64,000 nucleotides of DNA from Vitis vinifera. Lineage: Eukaryota; Streptophyta; Magnoliopsida; Vitales; Vitaceae. The notes beneath the pieces are model-generated. The model was not told the DNA's origin, ran no database searches, and saw only the letters and a list, made by a program, of their open reading frames with translations. The stretch spans positions 1,255,001-1,319,000 of the forward strand of contig NC_081817.1 in assembly GCF_030704535.1 (NCBI RefSeq), read 5' to 3'. The position numbers were made by a program, and so were the translations under genes. Shown piece after piece: positions 24,627-34,522 of this stretch. Positions within the stretch are counted from its first letter, which is position 1, and each line of letters starts with the position of its first letter.

Positions 24627-24716
24627 AGCCCATAGTTACGTCCACGGGCCATCTTTATGGTTCTCATGTTAGAGGCCCAAAAGGCCCAGAATCCAAGATG
24701 GGCCTCGTAGTGGGCC
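24627..24716. promoter_or_regulatory. Cluster of five TGGGCY (site II) elements before the sororin-like gene
   Basis: AGCCCA at 24627, GGCCCA at 24674 and 24683, and TGGGCC at 24699 and 24711 lie within 90 bp, the last one 123 bases before ATG 24839. Site II elements bind TCP factors and are known in promoters of plant genes active in dividing cells (for example PCNA). This fits a cohesion function for the downstream gene, but similar clusters occur elsewhere in the window without an evident gene start. Confidence 0.6.
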
Positions 24717-24838
24717 TATATCTCTCTCACAGGCCTCTTTCCACCTCAGCGAATTTTCCCTCCATTTCAGGTTTAGAATCTCCTACAATCTTCTCCTGAT
24801 GTAGAGGAGAAGAGTTCAGAGTTGTGAAATGGCAAGAC

Positions 24839-25166
24839 ATGGACAAAGCTGAGAGAACTGAGAGAAGACCACTCAGAAGAATCCCCCTCTCCGACTGCAC
24901 CAACACAGCTGCTGCCGCCGTCTCCGAAGGCGTCCGCACCGCCAAGTCATCGACGGCAAAGTCTGTAGCCAGACCCACAAAGCCCCATCCCTCCAAAAAG
25001 AGGAAGCCCGAGCAGAATAGCTCTAGCAGGTCCGATACCGGATCCAACGATATCCGCAATGCCCCAAACCCTAGCTCCCTTAACGACGCCGTTTCGCCTC
25101 CGCCGCCCAAAGCTTCGACCCCTGTTCGCGCCTCCAAGTCTTCATCGAATTTGAGTTCTGGTGATT

Positions 25167-25205
<39 letters not shown>

Positions 25206-27948
25206 CCTCCCTCCCTAGTTTAGTTGAGTATTGTTGATTTGAAACCTAGGGTTTTATTTTTAGGGCGGTTAGCTTGAGGATTTGAGGAAGCATTGTCGTT
25301 CTGAGTGTTGAATCGTTTGACCATACTGAGATTTTGGATTTTATCGCTTTTTGGATTGTATGAGGTGCTTTGAGGGTGTATATAATTAGATTGTGTCTTC
25401 CTAATTCTGGACATTTTTCTTTCTGGGTGCTGGAAATTGTGAGATTTTGAGTGATCGTTGTTCCGAATGGTGAATTATTTTATTCAATTAAGATTAACAA
25501 ACTGTGGATTTTAGTTTGTCATATTTCTTTGGATTGTATAACGCATTTTTTGGGTAAAATATTTAGATAATTTCTTCTTAATTCTGTTTGTTTGCTTGTT
25601 CTTTCTTTTTTCCGGCCTTTTATAGGTAAAGTAGATGATGATGTTTTTGAACCACTTACTGTCTACAATCGAAGAAATACTGCAGCAAAACGGAAGGGTA
25701 AAGAGAAGGCAGTGGCCGAGCCTTTGAGTTGTCCTCCTTTGGAAAGGATGAGGTACTTGGTACATCTCTATTTTTATTTGAGAGAGATCATGTTAATGAT
25801 TGGATACATGAAATTCTTGGAGTTACCTGTTAATATGATGTTTAGGGTTAAATTTGATAGTGGTGTATGGGCTTTTATGCATATTGATGTGTAGTAATGT
25901 TTCTGTAATGTTGCCTTGCTCTATTATGGCTGATGACGTTAGATTCATGTTCAATGAACACAGAGAACAGAACAGGAGGGTTCTGGATTTTATTTTTTTT
26001 TCCTTTTTTTTTCTTTTTTCTTTTCTTAAAATGTAATTCTATGGGTGATGAAAGATCAATAAATTCTGTTGGTGGAAGTTCTAATGGATTCACTTGTGAT
26101 GTTCAGTTGCTTAAAAAATTAAGTCCCATTTTGTGCTTTAACCACTGGTACTATGGCAAACAACTGAACAGTAGTTTGATTTGTATTTATTGAATATAGA
26201 TCAGAGGGATGTAACCTTGAAAGTTGAAATTTTATGCATTCCTAAACTTGTGACTTGTGATAACATGTGATGCTTGAACCAATAACCATCTTGTCTAAAT
26301 GGATATAAAATCTACATTTTGCTCTTGGTTTGGCTGTCTATGCATTGTATAGCAATCTTGTTTTCCTTTTGTCTAAATACTTCTCTTTTATGTTGTATTT
26401 ATGGATGTTCTAGATTCATGGAGACGAGAAATTCTGGTTTTTTCAAATGATTAGTAAGTGTTAGAAGACATGGCACACATGATCTGTGTGTGTGAAAAAA
26501 TAAAATGAAAATAATCAAATTTTACGAAAAGGTATAAGTCTAAACATGGTTGATTGCAAGAATATGAACAAGAGAGTAATTCACATAGGGTAATAGAAGG
26601 AGAGAAATGATAAGCCATCGGCTTAAATAATGGTTTGAATTTATGATTTTGTCCTGATAAATCTAACAATATTAATATGAACTTTGGGAGGGAGAAACAG
26701 TAGCACCAAGGTTGACACTAGGAAGAGAAAACAAATGATTAATTAATCTTATGGATTTTGGCATTGGCCCTAAAAAGTTTAATGGGTTGGTGGAATATGA
26801 GTGGAAAGAATAATCTCACAAAGTGGATATCAAGAAGAGATACAAGGGGATGCACATCAAATGGGGTATTGGCTTATCATGATTCATATTAATAACCAGT
26901 AAATCTATGTTACATCAATTTTTTCACATGTTCCCCTGCCTTGCCTACAATTTATACTGATACCCTTTTGTGTGTTCCTTGTATCCAAAATAGGAACGAA
27001 CTTAATAAGGATGGAGATACTCGTGTATCCAAGTCATACACAGCTCCTAATCGAAAGGTTTGTTTTAGCACTTCACTTGTTATGATTTTCTTCTTGCTTT
27101 GAGCTGATGTGCTGATCACTATTATTGTTTTTTTAGATTTTTGGTTTTAGGTCTTTTGTAATTTATACTTGCATTATTCTAAGTTTTCAGCATGAACCAA
27201 TTCTAAATACTGAATAGGATTTGTATGGAACCCTGTGTATATTGTCAACTGTGATGATCCTCCGTGCCCCGATGTGGTGATTCTTTGCATGAAGAATGGT
27301 CCCTATAGCATGATTGTTTGCTTCTTTGATGTCTGGTGGATAACCTTGGCCCACATTCTTAAAAGATGATTGTAACTTCACTCTTACTTGTTCACTGCAG
27401 ATATGGAAACTGCTTATTTTCATAAAAGTGTTAAATATTCCTAGGTCAAGGACACTTGTAAACTTAAATTTGCATATGATTGCATGGAATAAAAGAACAA
27501 TTTACAAGGGACCAGGCCTAGTTTCCAATACTAGTGGTATTGTGTTTGTCGTTTACAAGAGGTTGCACATGTCCTTGGCATTACATATTACCTTAGTGAA
27601 AAAGGTTATATTGTGCTCTTTTTGTTGGCTTGGGATTTGAAGATTCTGTCATTTTAGTTCTGAAAATGGAGAAATACCCTATGATCTTTGGAAGGGTTGT
27701 CCATGATGCACTGTTGTACATTGTATCATGTACTTTTCATCCCTCCAAAGTTTCCATTATTTGCAACATGCATTTCTTGTGAGATTTTACGATCAACAAT
27801 GTGATCTCCTTGTGATGGTCTGCAGAAACAGCGTGTTCCCAAAAATGACTTGTCACAAGATTTTATTGAGGAGCAGAAAGCTTACTTTGCAGAGGTTGAT
27901 GCATTTGAACTACCAGAAGAGGTTGTGTCTGACAGTGAGTTGGAGTAA
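24839..27948 (+). CDS. Sororin-like basic protein (probable sister-chromatid cohesion protector)
   Basis: Probably nuclear. Its layout and its place in the conserved gene order point to the plant sororin type (I recall At3g56250), which protects cohesin from WAPL; I hold this as likely, not proved. Four exons, 24839-25160, 25626-25752, 26994-27057 and 27826-27948, join in phases 1, 2 and 0 to give 211 residues. The start is ATG 24839; the frame is open only a few codons further upstream, from a GTG. The N-terminus has RRPLRRIPLSDCTN, then a long disordered Ser/Pro/Lys region with a likely nuclear signal (KPHPSKKRKPEQ). Exon 2 has the conserved-looking EPLTVYNRRNTAAKRKGKEK. The C-terminus is acidic and helical: DFIEEQKAYFAEVDAFELPE, ending SDSELE. 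A strong donor (GTGAGT at 27935) inside the last exon may allow another C-terminus (see 28142-28600). Intron 1 starts with a CT microsatellite. Confidence 0.75.
25170..25216. repeat. (CT)n and (CCCT)n microsatellite at the start of intron 1 of the sororin-like gene
   Basis: About 15 CT units followed by four CCCT-type units, starting only ten bases after the intron's donor site. Length changes here would alter the region just behind the donor. Confidence 0.9.
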
Positions 27949-28141
27949 CTGGAATCCTTACAATAAGGCGGGTTGACCAATCATGGCACCATTTATACTC
28001 CTTGTTTTCTGTATAGTTAAAAATGATCTATTTGATGTTGAAAATGTCTAATGTTTTTCCAAAAGGTCTCACTGTACACACAACTCTGGAAGTCCCAACT
28101 CGAAGTAGTCGGTAAACTAATCAATTTGATCTTTTCTTAAG

Positions 28142-28600
28142 GTCCAAACGCAGCCAGACAAGAAATGGTAGCTCAACACAATAAAATCCAAATCGGTGTA
28201 TTCATATTCTGTAATTTCTATTACATATGCTACTGATTTTTGTCATCTTCTCCACAACTCGTGCCAGGACAATCTCAGTTGGTAAAGGCAGGTGGGGATA
28301 GGGAGTTTCCAGATTTGATTCCATGTAACCCCCAAGAGGAAAGGTACCTTTGAAAGAAAATTCCCCATTTGTCAGAACTGACCATGATCCCTAATCAAAT
28401 CATGTTTGGGCTGGCTCAGCTGAATTCGGTTTGTTTCAGTGCTTTTTCTTTCATTATAGAGAGCCCAGAACGATCCAAATTCCCAGGTCTCTTTTCAAGC
28501 TCAGGGCTTTCCATTCTGTGGTCCGTATCGTAGCACTGAAGGACATTTCCAGTATCTTCTTATGGTGCTTTGCGCCTAATGGTCCATGGCGGCCGAAAAG
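28142..28600 (+). other. Likely additional 3' exons of the sororin-like gene (alternative end)
   Basis: Three segments have good splice borders: 28142-28167 (TTCTTAAG before, ATG|GTAGCT after), 28268-28343 (CGTGCCAG before, AAAG|GTACCT after) and 28460-28600 (CATTATAG before, AAAG|GTAAAC after). If the donor at 27935 is used, the first two join in frame and change the ending from SDSELE to SDSPNAARQEMDNLSW with a stop at 28283-28285, giving 221 residues. Otherwise they are exons of the 3' untranslated region. The 26-nt exon would be a micro-exon. Confidence 0.45.
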
Positions 28601-31339
28601 GTAAACAACCTAATCGATTGTTTGGCCCAAATAATGTATGAAGCGATGGTAGCAAATCCTTCTATTTCTTCTTCCTTTTCATGCTGAGTGTTTATGATAT
28701 GACACTACTTTTAGTGCTTATTGCATGATGATCGACCCAGGTGCTTGCTTCATGGAATAATCGTATCACCTTTTCATCTCATCAGTGCAATTCCGAATTA
28801 TAAACCACAGCTTTCTAAAATGGATAAAAGGAGGAAAAAAAAAAGAAGTCAGAATAAAAACTGAGGCCTCAACTTTGATACCAGAATGTGGCGTACATCA
28901 GTGGGCTAGTGTTGTAACGAAGTGACTGGTAGAAACCTGGGACCTTAAGGCCTTCAGGACTTGGGAAAAAGGCCATGATGATGATGGGATTTCAGGGAGA
29001 GGTTTGCAGCCGTGTATGCATTTTTGCCATAAGATTCCAAAACTCTCAGGTTCACATCATCTGTTCTGCTTGCGAAGTAAACAGTGTTTTGCATTTGGGG
29101 TGCTAAGAAGTTCATATGTGAACCTGTTCCTGAGAAGTTGTGGACAAGATTTCGAGTTTTTTCGTGGTTGGATCGAGTAATTCATCTTATGTTTAAAGTC
29201 ATTTTCCTTCCCAGAATCAGGGGTGCCAAATAGATTGGCTTCTCACGTGGTTAAAGACCATATATCTCCCTCTGATTTTGACAGGGAAGGGGGAGGCGTG
29301 TTTTATGTTGTGGGGGGTGGTCAGTGGTGTGACACATAAATACATTCAAAGAGACGTGAGAAACTCGCAGTGCTGAGTCTCTATCTTGATGGGCAAAGCT
29401 TGGACGGCATTCCAACATGCTTAGGCTGTGGAGACCTATGGTTTAGAGTGGTGGCCCTGGCCTCAGTAGGGTTGCTGTTGCTGTTGCCATTGCCCTCAGC
29501 GCCATGCAACAGCATACCGAGGCTTTCACACTTAAAGACATACACCATCTTCAAAGCAACATTCTTGGAGAATATGTTGGTCGACGTTTCTTTTAACGCG
29601 GTCATAAGCTGCTAAACCTACACAAACTATTGCAACTTAGCATCATTATCATATGGTTATCAATTGCATAATCATCAGGGATTTTCATTATTACGGTACT
29701 GTCCAGGGTAGGTAAGGGAAGACCGAAAGCTACAGCTGAACGAACACTTATATATGGTGATGATTGGTCCAAAAATTATGGCATGGATCAAGAAGGAACT
29801 TTATTATTGCAGCCGCAGTATGTAAGCAATGATCTAAGCCTTTGGTTGAAGACAAAGGGCGAGTATCGCCCCACCCAGTGGGAAGTATTGTTTCTTGCAC
29901 CTCCTTGACATAGGCCACCTTAGATTCTCTCCCCTTGGAAGATTCGGAAAAGATCAGCATCCAGCATTTAAACCAACCGTGTTTCGTCCATTCCTCAGCC
30001 CCTAGTCTTGAGCAAAGCATCAGGCACGGGAGATTGTGCTCCATTAAGGCCTTGGTTGCATTCAGCAAAATGCTCTCTCTGATTCGTTCTTTCTTTTGTG
30101 CTAGTTTGACGTCTGATTAGGTTGTTTTAAGTCAACCTAAACGCATTCCCCATGGAATCAAATGCATTAGGACTCTGCTTCCCTTTACCTTAACTTGTAT
30201 CCTGATCAATATACCTTTCACTATCAACTTCCCAAGTGGCAACGATGAAAAAATGAATGAGAAAGACTGCATAGAATGCTAATTTTGTAAGCATTAGTCT
30301 CTCCACTGCATCCTTTCTTTGTCTCAGGGCGTTTGTTTCCATCAATTGCGTCAACTGCTGCAGTAGCGTGTGCAGCAGTACCACCACAAGATGTCTCTCT
30401 TAGCCGATACCCCCTGCAAATTCCTCTCCACACACAAATTCCCCCAACACCCAGAGAAATTAAAGTGTTGTCCACTATGTATGGAGGGTCAATCCTATGG
30501 GAATTTTCGATGTTGGTGTGCTCTTGAGCTTATAGAACGACCCACATTGTATTCTCTTGATTTGCTCTAGTGGCTCTAGAGAAAAAGGTAGAATTCACTG
30601 ACTACTACTTATCCTCGAGTAATTTTTGGAATCATCTTTGGAATATGATCATGGGATGGTGGAATCATAATGATGATGCATGTGGGTCTGCTCTCCGACT
30701 TTGTGGTCATAGAAATGACAATCCCCCGTCCTACGTTCAAACTTTTCTGAAGTGGACCTGCTCCAAGACTAGAAAATTAACTTGATCTGAGCCACAAGGT
30801 TGAGAGAAAGGGAAAGGAAGATTCATGTGTATGGTATTGAGTTCAGGCCTTCAACCCGGCTCAGGTTTGCATTGCACTATTGACTTCTCCATGGACCATC
30901 TTGTTTCCAGATCTTTTCATTGTTGGGGAGAGTCGTTGTCAAGTGTAACAAATGGATATTCCGGTTCAGTGGCCTTTCGGTAGTGAAAGTAACTAGGGAG
31001 GGGATTAACTGTCTTTAAGACAAAGCTGAGTTGGTGCTCTCCATCTCTGCAAGTGGCCTCCTGCTAATACTAGCTAGCCATGCTAGTCGGGCTTACTTTA
31101 TGTTCTCGGTTAGGGAAAAATTGAGCAGGATGCATGGGTTGCGGCTAGTTTTGCAACTAGCCACACTGTACTATTGCACTACTGCTGCATGGGGTCAAAT
31201 GCTCAATCAACGCGTGAGTTCATGTTCTTGAATATGGAACTACTAATAAAAGGGTGAATACATAGTCTAAGTAATCAATACAAACTTTTTAATTATATTT
31301 GGATTTTAATAATTTCAATAATTTAACCAATGAAGAGAG
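28601..31339. other. Stretch without a recognised gene
   Basis: GC content is higher than in the other gaps and several open frames of 60-105 codons occur on both strands (29370-29615 plus; 29381-29605, 29748-30068 and 30224-30475 minus), but none carries a motif, a splice-consistent extension or a family resemblance that I recognise. It may be decayed genic or transposon sequence, or a long non-coding transcript. Confidence 0.4.
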
Positions 31340-31866
31340 AAATTCTAGCACCACACAAAATCAGTAGATGTGTGAGAAAAAAAAATTTTCGTTCAAGAGC
31401 CTCCCATTAATTTTATAGATTTAAAACAAACAACATTTAATACAATAAAATTCATTAAATACAGAAGAAATGTATATACATATATTACGTGATCTTGATG
31501 CACTTATTCTCAAAGGTCTCATATCGATCAATGCCTACACAATTCCTTGATGTTTATGGATGACATAATACTATATACGCTTTAGTGGATCATCTTAATC
31601 CCTTGTTTAGATGAATGAATCAATGCATATTCTTTTCTACCAAAAGTTATTTCAAGATATATTGTTCTTGAAAGCTAAGTGTGAGGGTTAAGGGATTACT
31701 ATATTTTTTTATGTTTTTTTTCCTCAACTTAGAATATATACTTATATCAAAACCCAAAGAGATAACAAAATTCATGTATTTAAAATAGGAAAGAATGAGT
31801 GAACTTTTGAACATTCTATAAGAGAAGTTTGAATGCTACTAGGGTGTTTGAACATCCATTAAGGGA

Positions 31867-31933
<67 letters not shown>

Positions 31934-32690
31934 TTACCAAAATTTCACTTAATACACATTTAAGAGTTGCTCTTTAAATTTTAATACCTCTAATATATAC
32001 ATACTTTGAATCTAAGTTGGCTAAGAAATAACTTAAAATCAACTTTTATCTAATCTTTTTAAGTGATTGTAATCAAATTTACTAAATACGAAAGGAATGT
32101 GCATAATTTCACCAAATCTATATATACTTAGTCTTAAGGATCTTATACCGATCAACACTTATATTTTTCTTTCACATTTATAACATGGTACCTTGTTCTC
32201 CTTAATGGATCGTTGTAACCTCATGTTGAGTTAAGCAGATCAATGCAACTTCTTTTTTGTTGAAAAAACGTTCAAGATCATTCTTGAAAGGTGTAAGGGA
32301 TGGAGTGTTAAATAAAAGATAACTATATTTTCTTATTATACTTCTTTTTCAAATTGGGAAACTAGTTTTTATATCAAAACCATGGGAGAATATATAGAGA
32401 GATTTTTAAAGTCAAATTTACCAAAAAGAATGGAGCCAACATTTGGGCATCCATGTAAAGGATGTTGAAATGCTAGGGACATTAATTTGAATGTTCCATG
32501 GATATTTAAACATCCCATGGCTAATTGATGTTCAAATGTCTCATGTGTGAGGTTCAAATGTTCAAGCTCCATTTCACACATTTGGCTTTGTTTTTCAATG
32601 TTCTTTATGAAATTTCACCCAGTACATATTTAATAGTCATTCATCAAGTTCTTATACGTCCAATACATACGTACCTCAAAATTGAATCGA
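31340..32690. repeat. Diverged tandem duplication, two copies about 640-675 bp apart
   Basis: The order of recognisable phrases repeats. TCATATCGATCAATGCC (about 31510) answers TTATACCGATCAACACT (about 32146). TAGTGGATCATCTTAATCCC answers TAATGGATCGTTGTAACCTC. TTGTTCTTGAAAGCTAAGTG answers TCATTCTTGAAAGGTGTAAG. TATATCAAAACCCAAAGAG answers TATATCAAAACCATGGGAG. CAAAATTTCACTTAATACAC answers GAAATTTCACCCAGTACAT. Copies are only moderately similar, so the event is old. No coding content is seen. An (AT)n tract lies between the copies, and the tRNA-related palindrome sits at the right border of copy 2. Confidence 0.65.
31873..31931. repeat. (AT)n microsatellite, about 29 units
   Basis: A 59-base uninterrupted AT alternation, the longest in the window. 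Confidence 0.97.
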
Positions 32691-32693
32691 TTC

Positions 32694-33085
32694 TGTTAGG
32701 ACGTCATTTGTTTTATCCGGGCAGGGCTGCGGAATATTTTTGGCTCTGGCCAGTCGTACCACCGAACTGTGCCAGTCAGGGGCATCACAGCCAAAATGGA
32801 CTAGGACCAGAGTGGCCTTCTCAGGATTCAAACTTGGGTCCTGTAGGCCTTAAGGCTTAGGACGTTGCCCTCCTAGTACCATCTGAGCTACCCCATATGG
32901 TACCAAGAGGGCAACGTCCTAAGCCTTAAGGCCTACAGGACTCAAGTTCGAATCCTAGGAAGGCCACTATGGTCCTGGTCCATTCCTGCTGTGATGCCCC
33001 TAACTAGCATAGTTCGGTGGTACGGTTGGCCAGAGCCAAAAATATTCCACGGCCTTACCCGGATAAAACAAATGACATCCCAACA
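32694..33085. mobile_element. 392-bp palindromic element with tRNA-like A and B boxes (head-to-head SINE-like pair)
   Basis: The two halves are inverted copies for nearly their whole length, about 88 percent identical by eye (20-25 mismatches in about 187 aligned bases). The direct repeat GATTC flanks it at 32689-32693 and 33086-33090, and the ends are TG and CA. Read outward on the minus strand from the centre, the left arm has GGTAGCTCAGATGGTA, matching a tRNA A-box, then GTTTGAATCC, matching a B-box. The right arm, read on the plus strand, has GTTCGAATCC but a shortened A-box region. Each arm therefore looks like a tRNA-derived unit starting at the centre and running outward. Whole-length transcription would give a hairpin of about 190 bp. 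It could be two SINEs inserted head to head, or one foldback element that carries a tRNA-related head. Confidence 0.7.
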
Positions 33086-33232
33086 GATTCTAACTAGTAA
33101 GACCCTCGAAAATATGATACATCAATTCAGTACATTAACCATGGAATAAATCACCAACCTAATCTAATACATCAACACTCAAATTCCAATCCAATTAAGT
33201 TCTTATGAAATTGGGCTTCGTCTCAGAGATCC

Positions 33233-33512
33233 CTATTGAATGGTCTGGAGAATGATCTTGTCCAAGCATGCCTCCAAAAACTTCGGCAGCATATCATGTT
33301 TCTTGTAGTTGTCATATTTCGCATTTCCCTCGTCTAAAACGTTTTTGAGAAGCATATATAGATAGTAATTCCCAGCCGACAAAGCCAAGTTAAGCATGGA
33401 ACTGAACTTCTAATTGTTTATCCAGAACCAGTTACTAACCTCTTGAGATTGTGCCAAACTGAGGTTTGTTACACAAGCTAATAATCGAAGTAAGAACCTT
33501 GCCTCACACAAA
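33233..33512 (-). pseudogene. Orphan pair of 3'-terminal exons from an unrecognised gene
   Basis: On the minus strand a strong acceptor (a long T run then CAG) precedes an exon at 33512-33440 encoding LCEARFLLRLLACVTNLSLA and four more residues, ending GAG|GTTAGT. A second acceptor (AACAATTAG) opens an exon at 33409-33233 in phase 0. It encodes 58 residues, including ALSAGNYYLYMLLKNVLDEG and HDMLPKFLEACLDKIILQT, and ends in TAG. Both frames are clean and read like the helical C-terminus of a large protein. No upstream exons appear in the 1 kb before the NPF gene's start, so I call it a gene fragment left by partial duplication. I do not recognise the parent family. Confidence 0.55.
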
Positions 33513-34522
33513 CTGAAAAAAAAAAATGGGAGAAAGTGAGTGGGAGTCACAATCTGAAGATGGGGAGACTAATCTCTCCACCCTTAGGTGGATGAAGCAC
33601 CCACGCTGGGGCCCTGCAAGTAGAGCATGTTTTCCATGTCGTTAGGATATTTGTGTTGACATTTTCTCTATGAAAACTGCTGAGTTTTCACACTGATCCT
33701 CTCACAAAAACCTCCTGTCCCAACATGGTATGGTAACTTTATGATCTTGAAACAGTTGAAGCTAACGAAGCAGGAATCCTGATAACTAAGAAGTGACCGG
33801 TATTGATCCATTTCTTGACTAAAACTACTTGGTGGATTGTGGCTGCTAAGCCTATGTTCATAATTGGTTGTACCTTCCTATCCACTTTCCATCATTTCTG
33901 ATGAGATTTTTGCCTTTTCCTCCAATGAGATTTTCACCTGTTCCAAGGCCTTGAGTGCCTTATCACATTACTGCAGTAGTACTGGTAGTTTTCTTTTAGC
34001 CTGTTTCTCTTATGGGGCTGAAAGAATTAAGGCCCTTGTGCCGACATTGATGCATGATTACTATCATACTATGTGGGATTACCCCAAAGGTGCCGATTGT
34101 TAATGGTAGAAGAATAATGAACAGTGTGAACTGGAGGTTGAAGCCCTAACCAATAAGTCCTTATGGGAAAGGGTCAGACTAGCTAGTTGCACATGTGGTG
34201 CAGTCAATTTGGGGTTGTGAATCACACATATATATGACTTCACTGATATGGCACAGAAGAAGTACTAACACTACAGGATCGTTATTGTGGCTCCACACAT
34301 ACTGGTCATGGCCCTCAGATACTATCATAAAAATGGGCTATTATGGCAGTTAACCACTTAAATTCTTCTTTTTTTTTTCTTTTTTTTTTCTTTTTTGGCC
34401 AGCACAGTAACACCTTTGCCTATTTATACTGAAGGTTTCATCTCCACTTCCCAAATTATCTTTTGCTTTCATTCTCCATTTCCTCTCCTCTTCCATCAGA
34501 CTCTCCTATACATTTTTCTCTG
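33513..34522. other. Upstream region of the NPF transporter gene
   Basis: Probably contains the NPF promoter, including a long pyrimidine tract (about 34368-34397) about 130-150 bases before the start codon. No complete gene is recognised. The plus-strand frame at 33864-34103 has no motif. Confidence 0.45.

Noticed and set aside
29381-29605. Minus-strand ATG frame of 74 codons (HVGMPSKLCPSR end) as a peptide gene
   Set aside because: No signal peptide, domain, splice extension or remembered relative; comparable frames occur on the opposite strand in the same place.
29748-30475. Several overlapping minus-strand frames that look protein-like
   Set aside because: They overlap each other in different frames and none has a motif or continuation; GC content slightly above average explains their length.
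32880-32990. A functional tRNA gene suggested by the A- and B-box-like sequences
   Set aside because: No acceptor stem or cloverleaf closes around the boxes, and the sequence is one arm of a larger repeated palindrome.
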